Source: Moniliophthora roreri (Eukaryota > Basidiomycota > Agaricomycetes > Agaricales > Marasmiaceae). Taken from it: DNA of 64,000 nucleotides. The notes below the pieces were generated by a model. The model was not told the DNA's origin. It worked only from the letters and a program-made list of their open reading frames with translations, and searched no databases. This document shows positions 46,802-58,812 of this stretch, one piece after another. Each line of letters starts with the position of its first letter. The first letter of the stretch is position 1. Both the position numbers and the translations under genes were made by a program. Where the stretch lies: contig LATX02000001.1 of NCBI GenBank assembly GCA_001466705.2, forward strand, positions 2,852,001 through 2,916,000. The letters run 5' to 3'.

Positions 46802-48042
46802 CTAGAACTTGTAAACCTGGATCCAACACGTCAGATTGTGAAAGACATCGCATCGTCGAAACTGACTTACCTGGTCCTCCGTATAACCGAGTTCCTTGAG
46901 AATACCGCCCAGTTCACCCTGCTTCATACCCGCCTTCTTTCCAGCAATAGCCGCGACTTGAGGGGGTGGACCTACATACAGAATCTCAGTGCTGAAACGA
47001 ATTCACACCACGAAACACTCACCACAGACGAACACCTTGACCTTCTCCTTCAAATCAGGTGAAGCGACATATTTTTGGAGTAGGTCTTTAGTCATATACC
47101 CAGATGGACCAGCCCAGCCCTGAGGAGGCTTATCAAGGACATAGACAACATCAAAGTTGTTCGGATATTTCTTCTTGAGCGCGTCAAGTTCACCACGAAG
47201 AAGAATATCAGCCTCAGTGACGTTAGAGAACAGGAGAGTAAACTTGGTTCGGTTGGACGAGTCGGCCAAGGCGTGAGTGACAATTTGGTAGAGTGGGGTA
47301 ATGCCACTACCACCTCCGACCAATGCCACTTGGTCGAATTCATTCACTGTCGAAGAGGTTGATCAGGGTACACTGGTTCTTCGACGAGTTCACGCACTTT
47401 TCCATGGCCATTTCGGGATGGGACCTTTGATAGCAAGAGTATCGCCTTCCTTGAGCGAGTGAATGTGCTTGGATGCATTTCCCTGGTCATATCTCTTCAC
47501 GAGAAGTGTGAGTTCTCCGGGTTGGTCGGGAGGTGAAATTGGGGTATAAGGACGAATAATAGGGCCCTTTGCGTCCTTGAGTGCTTCCGGATCAGAAGAC
47601 TTGACCACCAAGCAAGAGGCGACGGGAAGCAAAGAAGCTTCATTGTTGGGAAGCTCGAAAATGAACCTGGGAGTTGTATAAGCGAAGGTAGGAAGGTGGA
47701 TAGACGGCGACACGTACTCGGAAGTATTGTGGTTATATGGCTTGACCTTTTTGACCTTGAAATCGATAAATTGTTCTGGGTTAAGGGGACTCTTTTCTTG
47801 CTTTGGCTTTGAGTTTGAGTCTAGGAACATGTACGCTCCCAGACCAACAGTTCCAGCACCGATGAGGTAGAAGGGCAAATTAGACTTTCTTGTAGCTTCT
47901 GGGGCCGTGGCATAACGACGACGCGCGGTGTGTAGTAGCTGGGTTCTCAGCTACACGAAAAAAACAATTCAGAAAAAAATACGAAAAAAATTGCAGAGGA
48001 ACATTCGCTCACGACAGAACGAGTCGAAGGAAGCAGAGACAT
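46802..48042 (-). CDS. MCR1: Mitochondrial NADH-cytochrome b5 reductase
   Basis: An FAD enzyme that passes electrons from NADH to cytochrome b5 or quinol acceptors. Exon 1 is 48013-48042 (MSLLPSTRSV) and exon 2 starts at 47950 (LRTQLLHTARRRYATAPEAT). Together they form an arginine-rich, acid-poor mitochondrial presequence followed by one membrane anchor (LPFYLIGAGTVGLGAYMFLD). The FAD domain carries IIRPYTPISPPDQPGELTLL (RxYT motif) and KGPIPKWPWK. The NADH domain carries VALVGGGSGITPLYQIVTHA, GWAGPSGYMTKDLL and the VFVCGPPPQVAAIAGKKAGM motif. The last micro-exon gives VYKF and the stop at 46802-46804. Length and order match Mcr1. It is divergently transcribed from HOG1, sharing about 340 bp. 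Confidence 0.92.
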
Positions 48043-48386
48043 GATCACAGAAAGGGTCAACTTCGTCAACGTTTGTCAGCGGACGTGATTGTGAGGCAAT
48101 ATACGACGTCATTGATCCCAAAAGGACTTGTTATCTTGTGGACCTGGAGCTTCAGACAAAAAAAGCCAAAAAAAAATTACAGGAAATTGAGGGATGAAAA
48201 TGGGAGGGAGCAGATGAGCGGAACTCATCGAGAGTAGCTAAGAGGCGGAGAAAAAGAGTTGAGCTCAAAGGCATGCTACGGCACCTTTATCAAACCCTCG
48301 ATCCAAATACAGATGACAGTCTCGAAGCTTGTACCTTTTCAGCATTTGATTCATATTCATCCTGATCAATCTTGTCTTCTACTCTC
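48043..48386. promoter_or_regulatory. Divergent promoter of MCR1 and HOG1
   Basis: 344 bp separate the two start codons, with A-rich tracts near 48150-48180. No stress-response element was recognised with confidence. Confidence 0.5.
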
Positions 48387-50293
48387 ATGTCCTTTGTTAA
48401 ACTCTCAATCTTCGGTACTTCTTTCGAGGTCAGCCCACCTTCTAGGGGTTTCAGTCGCAGAGATTGACGAGGGGTACACAGGTAACCACAAGATATGTCG
48501 ACCTTCAGCCGGTTGGAATGGGTGAGTGATGTAGTTTATCCCTTGGTGTCATGTTTCTCATCGACATACTCTTGGGACAGGTGCTTTTGGACTCGTCTGG
48601 TATGTCCACAAGGCGTGGGCCCAGCGGATAACGATCTTCACGACTGTTGATTCTGGATTTTCAGCTCAGCCAAAGATCAGCTCACAGGGTCCTCCGTCGC
48701 GATCAAGAAGATCATGAAGCCATTCAGCACACCAGTGCTCAGTAAAAGGACATATCGAGAGCTCAAGTTGTTGAAACATATCCAGCATGAAAATGTGAGT
48801 TGTAGAGTTGTAATACGGCTCCTGTTCACTAGTCTTACTCTGGTTCAGATCATCAGCCTTAGCGATGTTTTCATTTCCCCTCTCGAAGACTTGTACGCCC
48901 TCCATTCCATCTCCAAACTCACCTCGTTGACAAACTTGTGCAAGATATTTTGTCACCGAACTGCTCGGGACGGATCTTCACAGACTTCTCACCTCCCGGC
49001 CACTCGAAAAGCAGTTCATCCAATACTTTTTGTATCAAATATTGGTGCGTCTAACCCTCATCATCTCATCATCGCTGTTGCTGATGGGGGTGACGCGTAG
49101 CGAGGGTTAAAATATGTTCATTCCGCAGGGGTCGTACATCGGGACCTCGTGAGTTCAAGGCACATTAATCTTTCCTTACATGACCTCATCTTTCCTAACA
49201 GAAACCCAGTAACATTCTCGTTAACGAGAACTGTGACCTCAAGGCGAATACAATCCTTTTTGGTACCTTATCGACAACCTAACCTTATCACGCGTCCCCA
49301 GATTTGCGACTTTGGTCTTGCACGAATTCAGGATCCTCAAATGACTGGTTACGTTTCGACACGATACTATCGTGCTCCCGAAATCATGCTCACATGGCAA
49401 AAGTACGACGTGGCAGTGGACATTTGGAGCACGGGATGCATATTTGCCGAGATGTTGGAAGGAAAACCCCTTTTTCCGGGCAAAGACCGTATGTGTATTT
49501 CCGCTACTAAAGGAATGTTTCTTGCTCTGACCTGAATCGCCGGTCATAGACGTTAATCAGTTTTCAATTATCACGGAATTATTGGGTACCCCGCCGGATG
49601 ATGTTATCGAAACAATTGCTAGCGAAAACGTATGTTGTTTGTTGCATCTTCAGTGTTTATCTGTACCAGCGGTTTGGGAAATGATCAAGGGTAGACCTAA
49701 ACCGCACCATCGATTATGCTATCACCGCAGTCTATTTACTGCGTTGCTCTCATGTCAACATTTCACTGATGTGACTCACCTAGACCTTGCGTTTCGTCAA
49801 GAGTTTGCCCAAGCGGGAAAGAGTCCCCTTTAGTCAGAAGCTGAGAACAACTGACCCAGATGGTGGGCGGTCTTTGATTATTTGCTGTAGCGTCACTAAT
49901 AGCTTTCACCGCAAAGCCCTAGACCTGCTAGAAAAAATGCTCGTTTTTGATCCTCGCAAACGGATAGACGCCACTGAGTCCCTGGACCATGAATATGTTG
50001 CACCGTATCACGATCCTACCGACGAACCAGAAGCATCGGAGAAGTTCGACTGGAGTTTCAATGATGCTGATCTACCCGTTGATACATGGAAGGTGATGAT
50101 GTACAGCGAAATCCTTGGTCCGTGGCAGACTTTTTTTTAGTGCTTCTACCTTGTTGACATCTACTTCACGTTGTCAGACTTCCACCAAGTTGGCGATACG
50201 AGTACCACGGCATCAGGAGTGCCCGAAGGCGCGCTCGCTGGACCCGAAGACCCGGCGCAAACCGTCTCGTCTCAAGGAACGGAACCAGCATAA
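48387..50293 (+). CDS. HOG1: Hog1/p38-type stress MAP kinase
   Basis: The terminal kinase of the osmotic-stress cascade. The N-terminus is [14 protein letters not shown]. It is spliced to [20 protein letters not shown] (Gly-rich loop), [20 protein letters not shown] and [12 protein letters not shown]. The catalytic loop [19 protein letters not shown] joins [20 protein letters not shown], so the activation-loop TGY motif sits at 49344-49352; TGY is diagnostic for Hog1/p38. The rest matches: [96 protein letters not shown], then a short tail [15 protein letters not shown]. The many introns include one with a GC donor (49244-49301). Around 49785-49920 the splice DPD-ALDLL uses a weak AAAG acceptor. 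Confidence 0.93.
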
Positions 50294-51024
50294 CGAATCC
50301 AAAGGGGCATCAAAGAGTCTATCGTGGCATTATATGTTTCGGAAGAATATCTCGTGGTTAAAGTGTTCTCTTCGCTTCGGTATCTGTTCTTCTCCCCTAA
50401 TGCGATACCTACGTTATACATAGCATCCATCTCTAGAGAGCTGTCTTTTCCTCTTCTGCTACTTACTTTTACTTCAAATACACGAACATTTAACTGATCC
50501 TACTACTTGCCATTCGTTCTAGTTTTTTTCCATCATTGTCACCTTTCTTCTGAAGCAGCCAATTTGCTTACACGTTGTATCCCAGATTTCATTTTCTATG
50601 GTCAAAGTTCAAGTGTATTTATCAACCGTATGTACTTACACGGACTGCGTTCGATTATAATATACACGTTTTCGAATCCGTGAACCTCGGGTTGCAACGC
50701 GGTGCCTCCGAACAGGGCTTAAGCTAGTAACCTGTTTCGACCCCTCCATGACCGTGACGCGCCAGCGGTTCGAAACTCCGAACTCGTTCCTCAGATTATT
50801 ATCCGGTGCTCAGTGTCGATATTTCCTCGGGGATATACTCAAACATCATCGTAGGCCTCTGACAAAGCGATTAGAGTGATTTCGGCACTTGCTACCAATA
50901 TCAATCAGATACATTCACCCGCTGAACTACTACTGCGGACGAGTACAACTCTCGGGTCGGAAGGCATCGTCGGAGGATGACAAATTGATTTTTCGTTGAA
51001 AAACACTATTTGACCTCAACGGAA
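50294..51024. other. Intergenic, no gene supported
   Basis: T/C-rich HOG1 3-prime flank, then a region without open frames. A GGTTCGAAAC string near 50768 resembles a tRNA B box but has no A box. Confidence 0.5.
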
Positions 51025-54000
51025 ATGCAACACAGCAAGAGCAAGAATGCCCATCGTTCACCTACAGACTCATTTACAAAGATTTCTTTTGACTACATCG
51101 TTGGACGTGGTGGAATGACAGGGCTTGTGGTTGTAGCAAGGTACGTGGATCATGCGATTCGGGGGATAGTTGAATGACCTTTGGTACAGGCTTAGCGAAG
51201 ACCCAGACGTGGTAGTCGGAGTTTTTGAGGCCGGTCCACAGCATGAAGAAGTAAACCCACTTATTGACGTATCTGGTTCATTTCTGTTCTTCTGCAGGTA
51301 CTATAGTACGGTACTTGCTCAATATTTGTCGCAGCTACGATGGGTGATCCTACGTACGATTGGATGACGATGACAACGCCACAAGAGCAAGCCAATAATC
51401 GTCTTGTATCCATAAGTCGAGGCAAGGGTCTTGGGGAAACATCGGCGGTAGGATTGGGTGGTATTGGTGCTCAACGTCTTATCGCAGACGAATTTCATAT
51501 ATACAAAGTTGGTCGCCAAAGGAAGAGATTGGTTGATTAGAAGCACTGGGAAACAAGGAGTGGAATTGGGAGTCTCTCCTACACTATTTGAAGGTGCGGT
51601 TGTATTTATTATTCACTGAGGCACGATTAACCAGGAACATTCAGAGCGAAACTTGCATCCCGAGCACACCGCCGAGCGTGAGCGAATTGGAGTCCATAAA
51701 AAGGTCGATGTCCACAGAAGTAACGTCGGTACCGCATGAAAGTATCGGAAGCGTTCTGCTTTTTGATCGCATTTTCGAGACCTCTTCAAAAGAAGCTAGG
51801 AACAGTCTACAGCGAAAAATCTCACGCCTTTTCTTCAAACTTGGATGCCAACATGGGAGACACTGTTGGCATCTCTCTGCTTCTGCGTACCTCTCACACC
51901 GCTTTAGGAAAAAATCTGTTAGACAGATTTCAACCGGAAACGTATACTGATTTACCTGCAATAAGGAGCAGGATACGGCAAATTGAAAGGCGTCCAGAAT
52001 CATGGGGTTTAGGTCGCCCCGAATTTTGAGCTGGAACTCAATCAATCAGGAGCGCTTTAGGACCATCAGAAAGGTGAAGAAAAAGGCGGGAACTTGGACG
52101 TACTGAAATGAATGCTGATTTGCGTCATTTCTGAGATTACCGAAACGCAGCATTTCAGTCGAAGCATCGGGTTCCGCAACAGCAGCAGATTTGGGTCGAA
52201 TCTGTCTACCAGATATTTTTCCATTGGCCCACGGCGGCCGGTTTCAGGCAGTCTGATTGGGGGCATTTCAGGAAGCTCAGAAAGCTTACCTGAATGGACT
52301 TTTCTCGGAAGACCAGAAATGTGCGCCGATTTTCTCCAAATATGGAAGGATTTCGGAGCGTCTTATTGTCTGTATTTCGGACTTGGCTTCCTGCCCACCG
52401 AAATGCTTCCTGATTCCTTTCCTTTCAGGCGTCAGGTCAGAAGTTCAGAATCACCCAATTTCTGCAGCCATTTCTGCTTACCTTTTGTTCTACCAGCTCC
52501 CTGATGAATCAGGTGCGGTTTCCGGCTGAAATCTGGCTAACTGATTTTTTTCCTAAACCCGTGTGTCTACCCGAATTCGGGTAGACCCAACCTTGTTGTG
52601 TTAATTGGCGCACGTGTGCGAAGAATGAGCTAGCATTTCGATTAGTGGTTTACAGATCCTGGACTTCTGGAACAAATCATGCTACAAGAAGATCACGAGG
52701 GCGCGAAACTGTGGAGGGCCACAGGAGTCGAACTCATTCGCGATGACGCCTCAGCTCGTGTCGGTGAAGAAAGGTGTAATCACATCTGCAGGTTAGGATC
52801 TGTCCATTCCGTGGCAGTCTTATTGACAGGTGAATAGGTGCACTCGGTAGCCGTAGTGTGCCAAAGCACTCTGGAATAGGAAATTCTTAGTTTCTCGACT
52901 GTCAATCCCAACTCTCGCTGATTTGCCTGACGTTGGAGAGAGCCTTCATAATTTTCTCTCTTTGAACTGCTCGCAACCAACCCATCATGATGTTTCTTAT
53001 CATAGAGGTCCATATTATGGTGTTTGGAGTTGCTAGGACTGAAAATATGAAACGTTCGATGTTCTAAGTGATCCAGAAGAACTTCGAAAGCACAACGAAC
53101 TATAGTGATCATTCTTTTCTATTATTGCAAACAACATCTAACCACTCTACAGTATGAACAGGCAGGGACTCTTAGCATCAATCCTTGGACTGCTGTTGGC
53201 TACATGCCAGCCAGGCATTTTGGTACCTCTGAACAGATTGCTGCATGGCATGAGCAACTTCAAAATCTGGCCAATCTTATTCCACCAACAGTACCCGAGA
53301 ACGTGAAGAAGGGTATCCTTGAACAGTAAGGACTCATAAGGAAGACCATATCCAATCAGATTTCAGTCCGGGGAGAGTAAGTCACCGTTTCCGAGTCAGG
53401 TGTTCACTGACCAACAGTGATACAGGGTAGATGTCGCTGCTGCTCTGCCTACTTCTCATCATGTCTCTTTTCCTGGCAAAAGGTACACCACAGCCATAGT
53501 CTCATCGGGCAACCTCTTTCTTGAAGACACGTCCATGTCCATTCTGCAGACCCTTCTTCAGTGTTCACCGTTCACCTCCAGATGTGGGCTCCCGCTATTT
53601 CCTCATCGCATCGGACCTTGACAAGCTAGTTGGCGCGTTCAAAGCGGCAGTTTGATCAGATATTGAAGGAATATGTTCGAGAAACGGTGGCCAATTGTCT
53701 CTTTACATACCTGTTTTCATACACATACTGAGGTACCTCTAGTTCCTGTCTGGCTTACATCCTGTAGGATCCGCATCCATGCTACCTCGGGAAGATAGTG
53801 GCGTCTTTGATCATAATCTGCTTGTTTACGGGACAGGCCAATCTGAGAGTGGTGCGTCAATGCTCTTCTCAAATATCCTAGTAGTATAGTTGGTTGATGA
53901 AAGTGATCGTGATCTAACAGCCGGATCCGTCCATTCTACCTTTAGTACGTCAATTCATTATACTGAGCTTATTCAGTCGATTTCAACACACCCTCGGATG

Positions 54001-54100
54001 GCCGCGTACGTGATTGGAGAAGGGTGGGGTTTTCAGTGACGTTCGAGAATGATGTTGATGGCTGACAGTTTCCTTTCAGGCAGCCGACCTCATCAAGAGC
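51025..54100 (+). pseudogene. GMC oxidoreductase (aryl-alcohol-oxidase-like) pseudogene with insertion
   Basis: The N-terminal FAD half is recognisable: FDYIVGRGGMTGLVVVARLS (the dinucleotide motif GGGxxG is damaged), EDPDVVVGVFEAGPQHEE, GDPTYDWMTMTTPQEQANNR, RGKGLGETSA in place of GLGGSSA, and LGNKEWNWESLLHY-like residues near 51545-51590 out of frame. The middle third of the gene (about 51650-52640) is unrelated DNA. C-terminal pieces resume on the same strand: GTLSINPWTAVGYMPARHFG (53160-53225), RVDVAAALPTSHHVSFPGK, GSASMLPREDSGVFDHNLLV (53768-53840), LVDESDRDL and AADLIKSI (54078). Stops and frameshifts separate these. Such flavoenzymes make hydrogen peroxide for lignocellulose attack; this copy is dead. 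Confidence 0.82.
52012..52587. mobile_element. Possible non-autonomous DNA element inside the GMC pseudogene
   Basis: The left end GGTCGCCCCGAATTTTG (52012-52028) and the reverse complement of the right end (52571-52587, GGTCTACCCGAATTCGG) agree at 13 of 17 positions. The right end contains a perfect 22-bp palindrome at 52565-52586 (GTCTACCCGAATTCGGGTAGAC). The block sits where GMC coding sequence is missing. No clear target duplication was found, so this call is weak. Confidence 0.35.
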
Positions 54101-54502
54101 ATTGACAGTGCAATGACAGTCCCTGAGTCCGCGCATCGTCCTACTCTTTCTTTACCTTCAGTAGCTCTAGTCAACAACTTTTGGGGGGACTTTTAGATAG
54201 ATGTATCACGCGATGTAGAGTTGCTAATCAGAATAGACCCTAAGATCATAGCCACCGAAATTCCTCTTACATCAACCACCATTTTAGCAATCGCTGAGGA
54301 GAATCTACCGTTAACCATGAATATATAGATGCGCCTGGCCAATCCCGCGAACCCTCGGAACCAGGAAATCATCGTAAGTGAGATCCCTTTAGAACCTATA
54401 ATTCAATCCAAGGACCCCTCACCGCGGCCGATATGCACCGGAAACGAATTTAGTTTGAACTCATGGTCACGACGTGGCTAGAAATTTTCACCTCACACCT
54501 CC
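54101..54502. other. Intergenic before F-box gene
   Basis: Contains the tail of the GMC relic and the F-box promoter. No gene was seen. Confidence 0.45.
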
Positions 54503-55826
54503 ATGACGGGACCAGGGCGAGGAGCGAGGCTACCTCCAGAGCTTTTTGACCAGATCGTAGATGAATTGGAGGACTCGCTCAGTGACCTCAAATCATGCAG
54601 CCTGGTCTGTCGCGATTGGCTTCCTCGCAGTCGGCATCACCTCTTTCATTCTTTGTCAATCCCCATTGAAGGAGCCGATCTTGCATCGTTTACCATGACA
54701 CCATATCCTCTCATCGACCAATCCATTTTGAATGTCTTCAATTCCTCATCCATCCTCGGCAACTACGTCCGGAAACTCACGCTCGACTTTCGTTATTCGT
54801 CTCAGCTCGTCAGCACATCGGAATCATGGATAATTGAGCTGAGCCGAGGAGTGACGCAGCTACGACAGTTGACGTTGTTCATGTTCCCCATATACGACCT
54901 CTCAACCAATATGCGCCGACTTTTACCTGACCTGCTAGGCAGGAATACCTTGTTGGAGAAGATCACCATTGATTCGTGTATCTTTGAAGACGCCCAGTCA
55001 TTTTGGAGTTTCCTTCAGCATGCTGCCCAGTTGGATAATCTCGAGCATTTGACCCTAATCGGAGTCATCTTGAGGAAGATGCCCAACCAACAAGAGGTGG
55101 ACCATGTTATGGGTCAATACGTGTTGCCCAAGAAGCGTGCAAGGCTCCGGACGCTCGAGCTTGGTCAAATGAGCGTCTTTGCTCTCTTGCAGTACTTGTT
55201 CACGAATACAGATGCGTTGTTCGACTTAAAAGACTTGCAACGCATCAAAATTCGGGATATTGGTGCATTGTTCTTCTATGCAGATTTCTGGCCAGTTGTT
55301 GGCCCGACCATCACTTACCTCGACTTTGAAATCGGCAAGTACGGTACGTTGGATTGTTTTCATCCAGATACACCAACTTATTTCTTTCTCTCCTGGTCCA
55401 GTGAAAGATGATTACGTTCGGCCGCAACTCCTTATGTTCACATCTTTGACACACTTGACCCTTTCTATCACCGCCTCTCGTAACCGAATCTTTAACGTCC
55501 TCACCGTTCTCGCCCACGTCCCTTTGGTCCGCACTTTAGAACAGCTAACCATCATATGGCCACAACTAAACGACACTTGGGACGTGTTTTCTGACGTAGT
55601 AGGATGTGATGCACTTGATGTTGCTCTTGCAGGGCTCCAAGCATCTGTCAAAGGTCTCCAAAATATCACACTTGAACTCCGATGTCATTCTACGCGCCAG
55701 GAGTCATTGAAAGATGGCTACGAGACGGCAATTTTGGCGAGAACAGCTCAAACAGGGATATTAAAGGTGAAAATTATGGAAATCCAGGGCTATACTATGT
55801 ATGGTGAACCGCTGTTCGCGAAATGA
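54503..55826 (+). CDS. F-box domain protein
   Basis: Exons 54503-55343 and 55402-55826 give 421 residues. The N-terminal F-box reads LPPELFDQIVDELEDSLSDL, then KSCSLVCRDWLPRSRHHLFH. The remainder shows irregular leucine-rich repeats (LRQLTLFMFPIYDLSTNMRR, LDNLEHLTLIGVILRKMP, LKDLQRIKIRD, TSLTHLTLSI, LEQLTIIWPQL, LQNITLELRC). F-box proteins recruit substrates to SCF ubiquitin ligases through Skp1. This family is hugely expanded in agaricomycetes, and individual members rarely have known targets. The start follows a short leader, and no signal peptide or membrane segment is visible. Confidence 0.87.
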
Positions 55827-55991
55827 ACTCTCCATGCCATGCTTTTTTTCTAGTATACGACCCTCTTATAGCCACTAGATGAGTGTATCGAGTACCTGAA
55901 TAATCAATATTAGCACTAGATCATTAGGACCCAGTGCAGGTTGGTGCCTTGCCCAGGCCATGCCGAGCGCACACGTTTGCCTTTCTCCGTC

Positions 55992-57334
55992 ATGATCAAG
56001 CTGCCTAACGACGACGATGTCGAAGTTGGACCGTCGGGCTCTTCATCTTCACAAATAGAACCCCTGGTAGTCGACGTACACCCAGAAGAACCTCCACCGG
56101 AGTTCGCACCTTACGAAGCCGAATATTTCACCACCAGTTCCGGCAACATTGTCTCTCACGACCCTCATCTCAACACCGACGGCGAAGCCCTGTACCGTTT
56201 CCTATTAGCCCAATCATTGCTGCCTCCTCGACCATATCTTCATTGCAAAGCTTCGCATGATGAAACGCGAGTACGGACTGTTTATCATCGGGATGGAAAT
56301 GGGAATACCACAAGAAGAGAAGAATCATACACAGAGACAATCATCGACTTTGACTTCATGATCGACGTATCCAGAGAGCTTCTTCCAACTCCAGATGGAC
56401 CTATACATTGGTCTGCAGCAGACAGTGACCCGGTATTTCGAGGTCGGATGTTCCGGGAGATAGAGAATCACACTGGGAAATATCGCGCAAGAAGGGGAGA
56501 GGTGAAGAAGTTCCAACGATGGGGAAAGTACCGCGAGGGACACGGTTTACCGCCTTGGGCACCGGACTCGAGGCTTGCTCTGGATGGAGGAGAGTTTTAT
56601 GACGATACGCCGGGCAATACGCTTATGTCGAGTAAGACGCTTCGGGAGTGGGCAGACGAGTATTGTGCGTCTCCGAAGCATTTGAAAGAGTTTACTTATC
56701 GAAAGGTATGTTGTCTTTCGCAAAATTTCCTCTATAATTGCTTATATTGGGTATGTAGGTCGTTTACGGTTGGGACCTCGAATTTGTACAAGATCGCGTC
56801 CAGTCCCTTATCAGAGGCAGTCTTGCATCCAACCCTTTTCATCTCTTGTTTACCCCTTCGTCCAACTACAACATTCACGCACATTTTCACCACGACGCCA
56901 CCAAAATTCATGTTCGCCCATCCAATAGGCTCTCTCGGCTTCTCTCCAAAACATGGGTCAAAGTTGTCCTATGGATTCTGCTCATCTACCCTTTTATCTG
57001 GCTGTTCAAGCGATTCCACAGGAAGGGTGGCGGCAGATGGGAAGTCTGCGGTGGTGCATCGGCGATTACGCGCTATGAGCCTTTCGCACCCACTCCGCTT
57101 GAGGTTGAAGAGTCATCCAATCCGAAGCTACCTCCACCTGGCTATGACGAGTCTCAGTACGCAACTGAAGCTCAAACTAACAAAGTGAAGATCACAAGAG
57201 ATGGCCGACGGGTCCTTCGTCGAGGTACCACAGAGGAGGAGTGGCTAGCCAGGTGGGAAGGCACAATTACTCGGGCGGTGCGACAAGGCTATCAGTCGAA
57301 TAAACCGGTCACTCAGCCTTGGTTACTACCATGA
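55992..57334 (+). CDS. Conserved fungal single-pass membrane protein, unknown function
   Basis: Exons 55992-56705 and 56759-57334 give 429 residues. It starts MIKLPNDDDVEVGPSGSSSS. An acidic/proline-rich N-terminus is followed by YFTTSSGNIVSHDPHLNTDG, EALYRFLLAQSLLPPRPYLH (a motif I have seen repeatedly in uncharacterised fungal proteins), SYTETIIDFDFMIDVS, KTLREWADEYCASPKHLKEF and VVYGWDLEFVQDRVQSLIRG. Next come RPSNRLSRLLSKTWVKVVLW and one strong membrane segment, ILLIYPFIWLFKRF, then RKGGGRWEVCGGASAITRYE. The C-terminus is cytoplasmic and charged. A role cannot be given. No signal peptide is seen. Confidence 0.85.
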
Positions 57335-57886
57335 GCTCTAGGTGCCAGAGTTCAAGGTTATCGGTTTTATGGCGCACCTATTCAAGTTTATTCAGTTGGA
57401 TCTATTAATTAATATTGATATGTACCACCTTACAACGCAGAATCTATGGTTGGATATCCTCGCTCTTCTCGGTAACAGCGACACTCCTAGCTGCATCCTC
57501 AAACTTGTCGCTCTTCACATTACCCGTGTTCTTCGAGACGTTATTTTCACATCGTAAATGGCGTTTCTCAAACACCCTTTTCTGACAGCCATCCAAATGA
57601 CATATTTCTCCGACGGAAAACTGTGCAGCGAAATGTTTTGCGTTCCCTTCGCCAGTGGCTTTAATGTGATACCTTGAGCTGGACGGTTTGAGGTTGGCAC
57701 CGTCAATGTGTGATAAGTGTTCCGACTTTTTTATTCTAGACCGCCCTTAAAGCGGGTAAGCTGACTGGTCGACCACTTGAAAGCCGTCATTTAATCACGA
57801 CATCGGTTGCAACTTAAACATGGTGAAGGACGAATGATGATTTCTGTCGGGACCCTTTTTCAAAGCATGTACATGCGTAGACTCAA
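57335..57886. other. Intergenic, convergent gene ends
   Basis: Lies between the 3-prime ends of two converging genes. No gene or repeat was recognised. Confidence 0.55.
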
Positions 57887-58812
57887 TCATTTCTGCGCGC
57901 ACACGACACAAAGCTCCATAGCCGGGAACCCCTGCTCCTCGCTCTCATCTCGGTAACGCTCCACCATATCATCAAAGTCGGCCGCATCTTTGATAATCCC
58001 AAATCCATCGTTCATGAGAACGATACCTTTCATTACTTTGAGATTAGCTATAAGAATGCTCAACCCATATGAACCATATTCTCCTCCTCCATACTTCGCG
58101 CCCAGGCGAGGCGCTTCTTTCACTTCACAAGAAATATTGCGAAAGCCAGCGTCTGCTAGGATCTGGGGGATCCGAGTGGTATAGTTATCCAGATAATCGT
58201 ACTTCATCTGAATAGCATGCCTCAGATCGCAAAATGTTTGAGCAGCAGTGCCTGGTGCGAGGTCAAATGGCAGGTGATTGAGGTAGGAGAAGGATGTGAG
58301 ATCTAGAAGTTGAATGTATCCGCCATGTTTGAGAACGCGATACAGCTCTAGCATGGCCGCAGGCCAATCCGAGGCCGAGAGAGATCCGATGAGGAGAGAC
58401 TGCGAGACGAGGTCGAACTTGGAGATCCATTCACTTGGGAGAGCTGTGGCGGGGGCTGATAGGAAGGTGACATTATCTGGTGCCGAGTCGAAGCGAAATT
58501 GAGTGGACGATAGATCTATTCCGTAGACGGAGACGGTGGATAGGACCTCCTTTGAGAATTGCAGCGGCCATGCTCCCGAACCTGCACCTGAATCGAGGAC
58601 AGCACCATCCGGAGGTATGGTGGCATTTAGGTTGAATATACTGTCGAGACCGTGATGGTTTCGATAATACCAAAATTGTTTATCCAGCCTAAAGCGTTAT
58701 CTCATGAACAGTGGCAAAGCAAAGATGGGATGAAAAAGAACCTTTCACGCACTTCCTCGCCGCTACTTTGAATGAAATAAGTGGTTGCACTGGATCGCTG
58801 TTGGTTTGACAT
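57887..58812 (-). CDS. SAM-dependent methyltransferase 2 (LaeA/UMTA-like)
   Basis: Exons 58742-58812 and 57887-58688 give 290 residues. It starts MSNQQRSSATTYFIQSSGEE, then VRERLDKQFWYYRNHHG, motif I VLDSGAGSGAWPLQFSKE, VYGIDLSSTQFRF, KFDLVSQSLLIGSL, DWPAAMLELYRVLKHGGYIQ, DAGFRNISCEVKEAPRLGAK, NDGFGIIKDA and the family terminus CVVCAQK. Only one intron, at the same AG/G phase position as in paralogue 3. The second exon has exactly the same length (802 nt) as in paralogue 3. The methyl acceptor is unknown. The open frame extends well upstream of the internal ATG at 58354, which is not the start. Confidence 0.88.

Noticed and set aside
50755..50800. tRNA B-box-like string GGTTCGAAAC
   Set aside because: The final bases deviate from the consensus, and no A box or cloverleaf could be drawn upstream.
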